DNA from: an uncultured Ruminococcus sp.
GTDB taxonomy: Bacteria > Bacillota > Clostridia > RUG12999
NCBI GenBank assembly: GCA_902784805.1
Contig: CACZWD010000021.1
Span: 1 to 33,117 of the forward strand
Direction of reading: 5' to 3'
DNA length: 33,117 nt
Shown here: in pieces, positions 24,971 to 32,881 of the stretch
Numbering within the stretch: position 1 is the stretch's first letter
Layout of the letters: each line of letters opens with the position of its first letter
Made by a program: the position numbers and the translations under genes
Notes under the pieces: generated by a model
Database searches by the model: none
Seen by the model: only the letters and a program-made list of their open reading frames with translations
What the model was told of the DNA's origin: nothing

Positions 24971-25219
24971 CGTTGAGGCAGAGAAAAATCGGAAGAAATC
25001 TTTTAAAGCGAGTGAATGACGGTGAGAGTTTCACAAAGGTTACCGAGTAATATGGCCTGCCGAGGGCGGCGTTAAATGCGCCGACGTAGGACTTGCGTTA
25101 TAAGTCGGAGATATGCTGGTATCTCGCTGAGGAGCTGTCAAAGGCTCAAAACAAGGTGGCACCACGGAAAAGTTTTTTCGTCCTTGATTTGCATATTTAT
25201 GCATATCAGGGACTTTTTT
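24971..25219 (+). promoter_or_regulatory. T-box riboswitch, tryptophan-specific
   Basis: The conserved T-box AAGGTGGCACCACGG is at 25153-25167. Upstream, Stem I is closed by GGCAG (24977-24981) and CTGCC (25057-25061), with the purine-rich AGAGAAAAA on the 5' side and AGCGAGTGAATGACGGTGAG (the AG-bulge and GGTGAG element) in the distal part. A TGG triplet (25053-25055) sits in the specifier position just before the closing helix, which specifies tRNA-Trp. The terminator is GTCCTTGAT... / ...ATCAGGGAC (25180-25213) followed by six T (25214-25219). Uncharged tRNA-Trp should stabilise the antiterminator and let trpB be transcribed. Exact helix borders were judged by eye. Confidence 0.93.
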
Positions 25220-25252
25220 ATTTAAATAATTATTATGAAAGGAGACTTTAAA

Positions 25253-26626
25253 ATGTCTGAAAACAAAATCCCCTACAAAATTTATCTTGAAGAAAACGAG
25301 ATTCCGAAGGCATGGTATAATATGCGCGCGGATATGAAAAACAAACCCGCTCCGCTTCTTAATCCCGGAACACTCGAACCGATGAAAGCCGAGGAGCTCT
25401 CGGGCGTTTTCTGTGAGGAGCTTGTCGCTCAGGAGCTTGACAACGATACCGCGTATTTTGAAATCCCGAAGGAAATCCGCGATTATTACAAAATGTACCG
25501 TCCTTCTCCCCTTATGCGCGCATACCGCCTTGAAGAAAAGCTCGGCACTCCCGCAAAAATTTATTATAAATTTGAAGGCAACAACACAAGCGGAAGTCAC
25601 AAGCTTAATTCGGCAATAGCACAGGCTTATTACGCAAAGAAACAAGGCTTAAAAGGTGTTACCACCGAAACGGGCGCAGGTCAGTGGGGTACGGCTCTTT
25701 CTATGGCGTGCGCGTATTTCGGTCTTGACTGTAAAGTATATATGGTTAAAGTATCATACGAGCAAAAACCGTTCCGCAGAGAGGTTATGCGCACATACGG
25801 CGCTTCTGTAACACCGTCGCCTTCTATGGAAACGGCAATCGGAAGAAAAATTCTCGAAAAGCATCCCGGCACAACCGGAAGTCTCGGCTGCGCTATTTCC
25901 GAGGCGGTTGAGGTTGCGACGACAAACGAAGGTTACCGTTACGTTCTCGGCAGTGTTCTCAATCAGGTACTTTTGCATCAATCGGTAATAGGACTTGAAA
26001 CAAAAGCTGCTCTCGATAAATACGGAATAAAAGCGGATATGATTATAGGCTGCGCCGGCGGCGGCTCAAACCTCGGCGGTCTTATCGCTCCGTTTATGGG
26101 TGAAAAGCTCCGCGGTGAAAAGGATTACCGTATTATCGCGGTTGAGCCCGCTTCGTGTCCCAGCTTTACAAGAGGCACGTTTGCCTATGATTTCTGCGAT
26201 ACCGGTATGGTATGTCCGCTCGCCAAAATGTACACCCTTGGCAGTGACTTTATTCCCGCGCCCAATCACGCCGGAGGACTTCGTTACCACGGTATGAGTT
26301 CTATACTTTCACAGCTTTACGCGGACGGATATATGGAAGCGGTTTCCGTAAAACAAACCGATGTTTTTGAAGCTGCGGAGCAGTTCGCGAGAACAGAAGG
26401 CATACTCCCTGCTCCCGAAAGCAGTCACGCGATTAAAGCCGCTATTGACGAGGCATTAAAATGCAAGGAAACGGGCGAAGAAAAGACAATTGTATTCGGT
26501 CTTACCGGAACAGGATATTTTGATATGGTTGCTTATGAGAAATTCCATGAAGGTGAAATGAGCGACTATATCCCGACCGATGAGGAAATCGCAAAAAATA
26601 TTGCCAACCTTCCCAAGGTTGAATAA
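25253..26626 (+). CDS. trpB: Tryptophan synthase beta chain, TrpB2-like
   Basis: A 457-residue PLP enzyme that condenses indole with serine to form tryptophan. ATG 25253 is chosen because AAAGGAG lies ten bases upstream; the ATG at 25235 overlaps that site. Family features are GNNTSGSHKLNSAIAQA with the PLP-binding K117, TETGAGQWGTALSMACAYFG, FRREVMRTYGA, the phosphate-binding GCAGGGSNLGG, and GILPAPESSHA. The extended N-terminal region (PKAWYNMRADMKNKPAPLLN) and the length above ~400 are typical of the TrpB2 type, which usually works without a TrpA partner. No other trp gene is present. Together with the T-box it looks like a stand-alone, tryptophan-starvation-induced indole-salvage step. 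Confidence 0.93.
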   Translation: MSENKIPYKIYLEENEIPKAWYNMRADMKNKPAPLLNPGTLEPMKAEELSGVFCEELVAQELDNDTAYFEIPKEIRDYYKMYRPSPLMRAYRLEEKLGTPAKIYYKFEGNNTSGSHKLNSAIAQAYYAKKQGLKGVTTETGAGQWGTALSMACAYFGLDCKVYMVKVSYEQKPFRREVMRTYGASVTPSPSMETAIGRKILEKHPGTTGSLGCAISEAVEVATTNEGYRYVLGSVLNQVLLHQSVIGLETKAALDKYGIKADMIIGCAGGGSNLGGLIAPFMGEKLRGEKDYRIIAVEPASCPSFTRGTFAYDFCDTGMVCPLAKMYTLGSDFIPAPNHAGGLRYHGMSSILSQLYADGYMEAVSVKQTDVFEAAEQFARTEGILPAPESSHAIKAAIDEALKCKETGEEKTIVFGLTGTGYFDMVAYEKFHEGEMSDYIPTDEEIAKNIANLPKVE

Positions 26627-26714
26627 TTCCTTATTAAAAATACCCCAAAAAAAGACAAAACTTGCTGTATTTGCTTCATGTTAACGAAAAATTTACGCTT
26701 TTATTTAAAAAAGC

Positions 26715-26743
26715 TTGACAAAAAATAAAAAATATGGTATAAT
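26715..26743 (+). promoter_or_regulatory. Promoter of rplS
   Basis: TTGACA (26715-26720), a 17-base spacer, and TATAAT (26738-26743), about 75 bases before the ATG. The leader between (26750-26818) contains GGGTAGTCC and GGAATTATTGC segments; an L19 leader RNA would be expected here in Firmicutes, but I cannot confirm its fold. The preceding bases 26627-26714 show nothing else. Confidence 0.85.
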
Positions 26744-26819
26744 ATTTTAGTGTAATTACGGGTAGTCCTCTGTGATTGGAATTATTGCACGAATGCCTAT
26801 GAAATAAGGAGAGAAAAAA

Positions 26820-27167
26820 ATGTACGAAATCGTAAAAGAAATCGGCGCGCAGCAAATGAAAAAAGAAATCCCCGAATTCGCAATCGGTGATACCGTAAGG
26901 GTTCATAACCGTATTGTAGAGGGCAAAAACCAAAGAATCCAAATGTTTGAAGGAACTGTTATCCGCAAAAAAAATACAGGAATTTCGGAAACGTTTACCG
27001 TCAGACGTGTGGCTCATGGCTGCGGAGTAGAAAAAACCTTCCCCATTCATTCACCCAATGTTGCCGGTGTTGATGTTATAAGACGCGGTAAGGTCAGGCG
27101 CGCACGTCTTTATTATCTTCGTGACAGAGTCGGTAAGGCTGCAAAGGTTAAAGAAAAACTCGACTAA
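26820..27167 (+). CDS. rplS: Ribosomal protein bL19
   Basis: A 115-residue 50S subunit protein located at the 30S/50S interface. The sequence is highly recognisable: [81 protein letters not shown] and [15 protein letters not shown]. Length is typical. AAGGAGAG precedes the ATG. It begins the rplS-lepB-rbgA group common in Firmicutes, but a hairpin separates it from lepB. Confidence 0.98.
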   Translation: MYEIVKEIGAQQMKKEIPEFAIGDTVRVHNRIVEGKNQRIQMFEGTVIRKKNTGISETFTVRRVAHGCGVEKTFPIHSPNVAGVDVIRRGKVRRARLYYLRDRVGKAAKVKEKLD

Positions 27168-27203
27168 ATGTTTGAGAGTGGCGTTACTCTTAAACGGTGT
27201 TTT

Positions 27204-27237
27204 AAGGGAGTGCCGTGACGGCATTCCCTTCTTCTTT
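27204..27237 (+). terminator. Terminator after rplS
   Basis: AAGGGAGTGCCG (27204-27215), loop TGA, CGGCATTCCCTT (27219-27230) with one G-T pair, then a T-rich CTTCTTTT. The stem is strong, so partial termination before lepB is likely. Confidence 0.8.
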
Positions 27238-27257
27238 TAAGGAAAGGAACGATATTT

Positions 27258-27956
27258 ATGGAAGATAAAGTTTTTGATAACTCGGAAAACAATAGCGGCG
27301 ACACTTTACCGGAGAATAACGATTCTCTTAAAAAAGATGATTCAAGCTCCGAAAGCGAATATATAATTAACGGTTTTTCGGAAAAAGGAGAGCCTGTAAA
27401 AAAAATGGGTATGGAAATTTTTGAGTGGATACAATCCATTGTCGTTGCTTTTGTAATAGCAATGTTTTTAAGAACCTTCTTTTTTACGCTTGTATATGTT
27501 GACGGCGCTTCAATGGAGCCAAGTCTTCATAACGGCGAACGTCTCGCTATATCAAGGCTTTCAAACGATTCGCTCGAATACGGTGATGTCGTTATTTTCC
27601 GTCCCGTAAGAAATCCCGAACGTCCGTATGTTAAACGTGTAATCGCTACAGCCGGCGAAACTCTCAGCTTTGATTTTGAAACCGGTGATGTTTATGTTGA
27701 CGGCAAAGTACTTGATGAGCCGTATATAAAAGATAAAATTGACGCTATGCATTTCGGCGGTTACAGCCCCGAAGGCAAAACAGAGGTTACGGTGCCGGAA
27801 GGATATATTTTTGTTATGGGTGATAACCGCAACAACAGTCACGACAGCCGTTTTGACGATGTCGGGCTTGTATCGACAAAAGCCGTTATAGGCAGGGCTG
27901 TTGTAAGGCTTTGGCCGCTTGATAATATAGGCACGGAATTTAAATTGGATAAATAA
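27258..27956 (+). CDS. lepB: Signal peptidase I
   Basis: A 232-residue type I signal peptidase that removes signal peptides from Sec and Tat substrates outside the membrane. An acidic, serine-rich cytosolic N-terminus of ~48 residues (longer than in many Firmicutes) precedes one TM helix (WIQSIVVAFVIAMFLRTFFF, ~57-76). The catalytic dyad is S85 in DGASMEPSL and K126 in RPYVKRVIATAGE; the box E motif GDNRNNSHDSR is present near residue 195. AAAGGAAC lies upstream of the ATG. Downstream are a hairpin and rbgA. Confidence 0.95.
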   Translation: MEDKVFDNSENNSGDTLPENNDSLKKDDSSSESEYIINGFSEKGEPVKKMGMEIFEWIQSIVVAFVIAMFLRTFFFTLVYVDGASMEPSLHNGERLAISRLSNDSLEYGDVVIFRPVRNPERPYVKRVIATAGETLSFDFETGDVYVDGKVLDEPYIKDKIDAMHFGGYSPEGKTEVTVPEGYIFVMGDNRNNSHDSRFDDVGLVSTKAVIGRAVVRLWPLDNIGTEFKLDK

Positions 27957-27960
27957 TTTT

Positions 27961-27982
27961 GAGGCGGCTTTTCTGCCGCCTT
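27961..27982 (+). terminator. Hairpin between lepB and rbgA
   Basis: AGGCGGC (27962-27968) pairs with GCCGCCT (27975-27981) around TTTTCT, five bases after the lepB stop. Only a weak TTATATT tail follows, so it may be a processing or attenuator structure rather than a full terminator. Confidence 0.45.
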
Positions 27983-28006
27983 ATATTATTGAAAAGAGGC
28001 GAGTAA

Positions 28007-28870
28007 ATGAATCTGCAATGGTTTCCCGGTCATATGGCGCGCACCCGCAAAATGATGGCGGAAAGCCTTAAAATAACCGATGTTGCGGCGGAGCTTATCG
28101 ACGCAAGGCTTCCGCTTTCGTCAAGAAATCCTGAAATTGATAAAATTCTCGAAGGAAAACCGAGAATACTTGTTTTAAATAAAATTGATATGGCGGATGA
28201 TAAAGCCACAGCCCTCTGGATAAAATATTTTAAAAACAAAGGGCTTAACGTCATTGCCGTAAACAGCGTTACGGGCAAAGGTCTTGAAAAAATAAGTGCT
28301 GTGCTTGACACCGCGCTTGAAAGCAAACGTGCAAGAGACGCCGCAAGAGGCATTAACCGAAGCGTCAAAATGATGGTGTGCGGCATACCAAATGTCGGAA
28401 AATCCTCCTTTATCAATAAAATTGCAGGCCGTGCCGGCGCGAAAGCGGAAAACCGTCCCGGAGTTACAAAAGACAAACAGTGGATACGGCTTAAAGACGG
28501 AATAGAGCTTCTTGATATGCCGGGCGTGCTCTGGCCCAAATTCGACAGCGAGAAGGTTGCGCTTCGTCTCGCCTTTACAGGAGCTATAAAAGACGAAACA
28601 ATGGATATTGAAGAGCTTGCCTGCAAACTGCTCTCTTTCCTTTCCGAAAACTATGAAACAGCCCTTTGCGGGCGCTATAAGCTTGAAAGCGCAAATGGAA
28701 AACCGGGCTATGAAATTTTAGAGGATATATGCAAAAAACGCGGTTTCCTTCTCGGCAAAGGCGAATATGATTATTATAGATGCGCAAATATAGTATTAAA
28801 CGAATTCAGAGACTGTAAAATAGGAAAATTCACGCTTGAATTTCCCGAAAATCAAAAGGATGTGATTTAA
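28007..28870 (+). CDS. rbgA: Ribosome biogenesis GTPase RbgA (YlqF)
   Basis: A 287-residue circularly permuted GTPase required for late 50S subunit assembly. The permuted order G4-G5-G1-G2-G3 is visible: NKIDMADD (G4, ~60), VNSVTGKG (G5, ~85), GIPNVGKSSFINKI (G1/P-loop, ~130), RPGVTKDKQWI (G2, ~158) and DMPGVLWP (G3, ~175). The N-terminal WFPGHMARTRKMM and a C-terminal helical ANTAR-like domain (~205-285) complete the family. GAAAAGAGG precedes the ATG. The next start lies one base after its stop, indicating a tight operon. Confidence 0.96.
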   Translation: MNLQWFPGHMARTRKMMAESLKITDVAAELIDARLPLSSRNPEIDKILEGKPRILVLNKIDMADDKATALWIKYFKNKGLNVIAVNSVTGKGLEKISAVLDTALESKRARDAARGINRSVKMMVCGIPNVGKSSFINKIAGRAGAKAENRPGVTKDKQWIRLKDGIELLDMPGVLWPKFDSEKVALRLAFTGAIKDETMDIEELACKLLSFLSENYETALCGRYKLESANGKPGYEILEDICKKRGFLLGKGEYDYYRCANIVLNEFRDCKIGKFTLEFPENQKDVI

Positions 28871-28871
28871 T

Positions 28872-29408
28872 ATGGTATATGTTTTTCTTGCCGACGGTTT
28901 TGAGGAAACGGAAGCTCTTGTTACCGTTGATATTCTGCGCCGCGGCGGTGTTGACGTAAAAACCGTTTCCGTTACAAAAGAGCTTGTCGTGACGGGAGCT
29001 CACGGCATACCCGTTGTTGCCGATATTAGCTGTAAAAAGCTGCAAACGAGCCCGGAAGCTGTTATTCTTCCCGGCGGTATGCCCGGAACGCTTAATCTCG
29101 GAAAATCCGAAATTGTGAGAAAAACCGTGCTGGAAGCTTATAATGAAGGGAAAATTATCGCGGCAATCTGCGCAGCGCCCACGGTGCTATACGGTTACGG
29201 GCTGTTAGACGGCAAACGCGCCACGAGCTATCCCGGCTATGAAGACGAAATGAAGGACTGTATCTATACGGAAAACACCGTTGAAACAGATGAAAATATT
29301 GTTACGTCAAGAGGCGCAGGCACGGCTCACCTTTTTGCCGCAAAGCTTCTTGAAATTCTTAAAGATAAAAAAACTGCCGACAACACTCTTTCGGCAATGC
29401 AATATTAA
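28872..29408 (+). CDS. DJ-1/PfpI family protein
   Basis: A 178-residue cytosolic protein of the DJ-1/ThiJ/PfpI superfamily. It has FLADGFEETEALVTVDILRR (the conserved acidic residue near the active site), the VILPGGMPGTLNL loop, and the nucleophile elbow AAICAAPTVL with cysteine ~100, plus TSRGAGTAHLFAAKLLEIL at the end. Members include glyoxalase III-like, deglycase-like and chaperone-like proteins; sequence alone does not choose. It begins one base after the rbgA stop, so translation is coupled. Its position next to Hsp33 fits a redox or carbonyl-stress role, which is inference. Confidence 0.9.
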   Translation: MVYVFLADGFEETEALVTVDILRRGGVDVKTVSVTKELVVTGAHGIPVVADISCKKLQTSPEAVILPGGMPGTLNLGKSEIVRKTVLEAYNEGKIIAAICAAPTVLYGYGLLDGKRATSYPGYEDEMKDCIYTENTVETDENIVTSRGAGTAHLFAAKLLEILKDKKTADNTLSAMQY

Positions 29409-29422
29409 TAAGGAGATACCGT

Positions 29423-30295
29423 ATGGACAGAATAATACGTTTATCCGATGACGCAGGTCATATAAGAGCTTTTGCGGCAAGCACAACGGAGCTTGTCGAA
29501 AAATCGAGGGAAATTCACTTAACCTCCCCTGTCGTTACTGCGGCTTTCGGACGAATGCTTACGGCAAACTCTATGATGGGTATAATGCTGAAAAACGTAA
29601 AAGAAACCATTTCGCTTCAGATACGCGGTGACGGTCCGCTTGAAAGTGCCGTCACGGTTTCGGATTGTTTCGGAAACGTAAGAGGATACGTAGCAAATCC
29701 TGTTGTAGATATTCCTCTTAAATACCGCGGAAAGCTTGACGTCGGAGGCGCAGTCGGAAGCGGAACATTAACCGTCGTACGTGATATGGGCTTAAAGGAA
29801 CCCTATGTCGGCAAGGTACAGCTTCAGACCGGCGAAATTGCGGAAGATTTAGCCTACTATTACGGCGTTTCGGAGCAGGTACCTTCCGTTGTGGCTCTCG
29901 GTGTTCTTGTCGATGTTGATTGCTCCGTTAAAGCTGCGGGCGGATATATTGTGCAGCTTATGCCCGATGCCACCGAAGATGAAATATGCCGTATAGAAAA
30001 AAACATAAAGGAGCAGAAACCCGTAAGCACTCTTATCGCGGAGGGAGCAAGCCCCGAAATGCTGCTTGACTGTGTTCTTAAAGGCTTTAATCTTAAACCT
30101 GTGACGGAGGTTACCCCCGATTATAAATGTAACTGCACAAAGGAACGCATTGAAAAAGCACTTGTTTCTCTCGGCAAAATCGAGCTTAAAAAAATTGCCG
30201 CGGAGGACGGCGGAGCTGAGCTTGGCTGCTACTTTTGCGGTAAAAAATACAATTTTTCGGCAGATGAACTTATAAATCTTTCGGAGAAAATTTAA
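29423..30295 (+). CDS. hslO: Hsp33 redox-regulated chaperone
   Basis: A 290-residue Hsp33. The N-terminal substrate domain begins DRIIRLSDDAGHIRAFAAST and includes AAFGRMLTANSMMGIMLKN and IQLRG-like SLQIRGDGPLESAVTVSD; GYIVQLMPDATEDEI is in the linker. The four redox zinc cysteines are in CNC (~234-236) and CYFC (~267-270), i.e. CxC...CxxC as required. Under oxidising stress zinc is released and the protein becomes an ATP-independent holdase. AAGGAG precedes the ATG. It is in the rbgA operon; a new promoter for yajC begins eight bases after its stop. Confidence 0.96.
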   Translation: MDRIIRLSDDAGHIRAFAASTTELVEKSREIHLTSPVVTAAFGRMLTANSMMGIMLKNVKETISLQIRGDGPLESAVTVSDCFGNVRGYVANPVVDIPLKYRGKLDVGGAVGSGTLTVVRDMGLKEPYVGKVQLQTGEIAEDLAYYYGVSEQVPSVVALGVLVDVDCSVKAAGGYIVQLMPDATEDEICRIEKNIKEQKPVSTLIAEGASPEMLLDCVLKGFNLKPVTEVTPDYKCNCTKERIEKALVSLGKIELKKIAAEDGGAELGCYFCGKKYNFSADELINLSEKI

Positions 30296-30302
30296 AAAAC
30301 AC

Positions 30303-30331
30303 TTGAATATTTTGGAAATATATTGTATAAT
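30303..30331 (+). promoter_or_regulatory. Promoter of yajC
   Basis: TTGAAT (30303-30308), a 17-base spacer and TATAAT (30326-30331), just after hslO and about 43 bases before the ATG of yajC. Confidence 0.75.
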
Positions 30332-30373
30332 TATATGTATAAAAAAGAAAGAATATTGAAAGGCGGATTTTTA

Positions 30374-30724
30374 ATGGAACAATTCGGACAATACGGAATG
30401 ATTATTTACCTTGTTATTATCTTTGCGGTTATGTACTTTATTATGATAAGACCGCAGCGCAAACAGGAAAAACAGCAGCAGGCTATGATTAACGCTGTAA
30501 AAGTCGGTGATGAAATAATCACCATCGGTGGCGTACACGGAAAAATCACAAAGATAAAGGATAACGATATTACAATTGTAACATCAATGCAAAAAACATC
30601 GCTTGAAATTTCACGTTGGGCTATTAAAGATGTAACAAAATATGTCGAGGATATTAAGGCAGAAAAGAAAACTCTTGACAGTAAAACTCTTGAAGAAGCT
30701 GAAAAAGCAAAAGAAGAAGATTGA
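30374..30724 (+). CDS. yajC: Preprotein translocase subunit YajC
   Basis: A 116-residue single-TM protein of the SecDF-YajC accessory complex. The N-terminal helix (GMIIYLVIIFAVMYFIMIRP) is followed by the family signature QRKQEKQQQAMINAVKVGDE, ITIGGVHGKITKIKDNDITI and a lysine/glutamate-rich tail (~95-116). The start at 30374 is preferred to an in-frame ATG/TTG further upstream because AAAGGCGG lies just before it and those codons overlap the promoter. It heads the plus-strand sec operon together with the membrane proteins, secD and secF. Confidence 0.94.
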   Translation: MEQFGQYGMIIYLVIIFAVMYFIMIRPQRKQEKQQQAMINAVKVGDEIITIGGVHGKITKIKDNDITIVTSMQKTSLEISRWAIKDVTKYVEDIKAEKKTLDSKTLEEAEKAKEED

Positions 30725-30786
30725 TTTTTGCCTGTCAGGTAAAAGAAGCAGCTCTGCGCAGTTTGCTTAGCCGAAAGGAGCGGAAT

Positions 30787-31185
30787 ATGTCTGAAAAAAG
30801 AGATTTTGGCATACTTGCCTTCTTTTTGCCGTTTACACTTCTTGGTATAGTGCTTACTCTGGCCGCGTTTTTATTTATTGCGGCATTATATCTTTTTATA
30901 CCCTTCAGTCAACAGGTTTTGAAAGTTATTACAGCGGCTGTGTCGGTTTGTGTAATTCTTATTATTTCTTACACTTCATCAAAAGAAGCGGCTTCTGTTT
31001 TAACCGGCGGCATAACAGCGCTTATTTATTCTGTTCTCCACCGTTTTTTTGCTGTGGTTTTCGGCATAATACCGCTCTTATCCGTAAGAACTCCGTTTAT
31101 GATTTTGACGGGATTCCTTATCGGTCTTATTGGCGCGGTTTTCGGCGGCGGAAGCAAAATAAGGCGCAGACGCAGATACAGATAG
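30787..31185 (+). CDS. TIGR04086-type membrane protein
   Basis: ATG 30787 with AAAGGAG upstream is chosen over an earlier frame start that overlaps yajC's stop. The 132-residue product has four hydrophobic helices (FLPFTLLGIVLTLAAFLFIA; VITAAVSVCVILIISY; ITALIYSVLHRFFAVVFGII; PFMILTGFLIGLIGAVFGGG) and ends in an arginine-rich KIRRRRRYR tail. Size, topology and position after yajC match the clostridial TIGR04086 family. In many Clostridia this gene lies close to the SCIFF peptide genes; I see no SCIFF peptide here. Function is unknown. Confidence 0.7.
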   Translation: MSEKRDFGILAFFLPFTLLGIVLTLAAFLFIAALYLFIPFSQQVLKVITAAVSVCVILIISYTSSKEAASVLTGGITALIYSVLHRFFAVVFGIIPLLSVRTPFMILTGFLIGLIGAVFGGGSKIRRRRRYR

Positions 31186-31200
31186 CTTTTATAGGAATGT

Positions 31201-31572
31201 ATGTATATGACAAATAGCAGGTTTGCTGTAATTACAGCGTTTATTTCAACAATTCTTATAGTTATGATACTGCTTTCGTCAACTCTCGTTCTTGTTGTTT
31301 CAAATGAAACTCAGATGAAAGAGCTTATGAAAAGAAGCGGTGAAAAAGCGGCAGGAAGTACCCTTGCGGAAATTTCCGGTCTGTTTTTTGCTGTCATGCC
31401 GGACGAAACGGCAGCTCTGCAAAAAAACAACCGCAGTGAAAAAACGGACAAGCTTGTGTTTTTAAGCGCAGCTTTTTGCGGTATTAAATTCATACGTAAT
31501 TTTATAGCTAAAACAACAAATAAAATTTTTATTAAACCGAATCTGACAGCGACGGTCGTGCTTTTGGAATAA
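31201..31572 (+). CDS. Hypothetical one-TM protein between TIGR04086 and secD
   Basis: A 123-residue protein (or 121 if the second in-frame ATG at 31207 is used; AGGA is better spaced for the latter). It has one N-terminal membrane helix (FAVITAFISTILIVMILLSS, with the continuation TLVLVVSN) and a basic soluble part with no motif I recognise. A single cysteine lies near residue 97. It may be membrane-anchored on the outside. It is in the sec operon, 15 bases after the previous gene. Family and function unknown. Confidence 0.6.
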   Translation: MYMTNSRFAVITAFISTILIVMILLSSTLVLVVSNETQMKELMKRSGEKAAGSTLAEISGLFFAVMPDETAALQKNNRSEKTDKLVFLSAAFCGIKFIRNFIAKTTNKIFIKPNLTATVVLLE

Positions 31573-31626
31573 AATTTCTCTGATATAAAACCACATTTTT
31601 ACAATTTTGAAAGGATTGATTTTTTA

Positions 31627-32856
31627 ATGAAAGCAAAAAGTATAACAAAATTAGTGCTGATTGTACTTATAATTGCCGGTCTTATCTGCCTTTCCGTTTT
31701 CGGTCTCAGCTTTAACGGCAAAACTTACATCAGTAAAGCATCCGAAGGCATAAAATACGGTCTGGACATTGCCGGCGGCACTTCAATTCTTTACGAAGCG
31801 CAGCAAAATAATGTCAGCGCCGAAGAAGCAAATACCGTTATAAATATTATGAGAACACGTCTTGACGAAAAAGGCTATACCGAAGCTACGATAACACGTG
31901 AGGGCGAAAAAAGGTTTGCCGTTGAAATTCCCGATGTTACAGACACCCAGGAGGTCGTTGAAATTCTCGGAACAACAGCAAAGCTTACCTTTGTTGACCC
32001 CGAAGACAAGGTTATAATTGACGGAAGCATGGTTAAAAACGCAAATGCAAACGTTACCACCGATTCAACAACGGGCAGAACAAAAACCGTTGTAAACCTT
32101 GAATTCAAGGATGAAGGTACAAAAGCCTTTACAGAAGCTACACAAAGGCTTTACGGTCAGCCCGACGGTCAGAATTTCATTGCCATAAAGCTTGACGACA
32201 CCGTTGTTTCGGCTCCGAGAGTAAACAGCGTAATCAATGATTCTTCCTGTATAATTGAAGGCGATTTCACAACAGATGAAGCAAAAAATCTTGCTTCGCT
32301 TATAAACTCGGGTAATCTTCCCTTTGAACTTAAAGAAATCAGCTCAAACAGTGTTGACGCCACACTCGGACACGGTGCGCTCGGAAACGCAGTAAAGGCA
32401 GGTTTAATCAGTCTTATAATTATAATGCTGTTTATGATTGTATTTTACCGTCTTTCAGGCTTCCTTGCTTCAATTGCGCTTGCTTTCTACACTTCAATCG
32501 TTGTGCTTATACTTTCGCTCTTCCATGTAAACCTTACCCTTTCGGGTATTGCCGGTATCGTGCTTTCAATGGGTATGGCGGTTGACGCCAACGTCGTTAT
32601 TTTCGAGCGTATCATTGACGAGCTTAATAACGGCAAGAGCGTCGGCGCTGCGGTAAGAGCCGGTTTTGACAGAGCTATGACGGCAGTTATCGACTCCAAC
32701 GTTACGACAATCATCACCTGTATCGTACTTTACTTGCTTGGCACAGGTACAGTTAAGGGCTTTGCAATCACGCTTTTGATAGGTGTAATTGTAAGTATGT
32801 TTACTGCAATTATCATTACAAAGTTCCTTATGACAAGAATGGTTGAACTTGTGTGA
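31627..32856 (+). CDS. secD: Protein translocase subunit SecD
   Basis: A 409-residue SecD, an RND-type membrane protein that uses the proton-motive force to complete Sec export. Motifs in order: TM1 (SITKLVLIVLIIAGLICLSV), YGLDIAGGTSILYEAQ (family motif), the P1 head region with TRLDEKGYTEATITREGEKR and PDVTDTQEVVEIL, VVSAPRVNSVINDSSCIIEG, then five C-terminal TM helices beginning at ~255 with the conserved GMAVDANVVIFERIIDEL. Length is typical of clostridial SecD without the extended P1 domain. AAAGGA lies ten bases before the ATG. secF follows after 25 bases. Confidence 0.96.
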   Translation: MKAKSITKLVLIVLIIAGLICLSVFGLSFNGKTYISKASEGIKYGLDIAGGTSILYEAQQNNVSAEEANTVINIMRTRLDEKGYTEATITREGEKRFAVEIPDVTDTQEVVEILGTTAKLTFVDPEDKVIIDGSMVKNANANVTTDSTTGRTKTVVNLEFKDEGTKAFTEATQRLYGQPDGQNFIAIKLDDTVVSAPRVNSVINDSSCIIEGDFTTDEAKNLASLINSGNLPFELKEISSNSVDATLGHGALGNAVKAGLISLIIIMLFMIVFYRLSGFLASIALAFYTSIVVLILSLFHVNLTLSGIAGIVLSMGMAVDANVVIFERIIDELNNGKSVGAAVRAGFDRAMTAVIDSNVTTIITCIVLYLLGTGTVKGFAITLLIGVIVSMFTAIIITKFLMTRMVELV

Positions 32857-32881
32857 AAGCGTAAAAGAGGAGGCGAAAAAA

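Noticed and set aside
25040-25645. 201-codon minus-strand frame across the T-box and start of trpB
   Set aside because: It crosses a riboswitch and a conserved enzyme gene and shows no homology or binding site.
28030-28626. 198-codon antisense frame over rbgA
   Set aside because: Serine- and leucine-rich low-information translation fully inside a well-conserved GTPase gene; no independent start signals.
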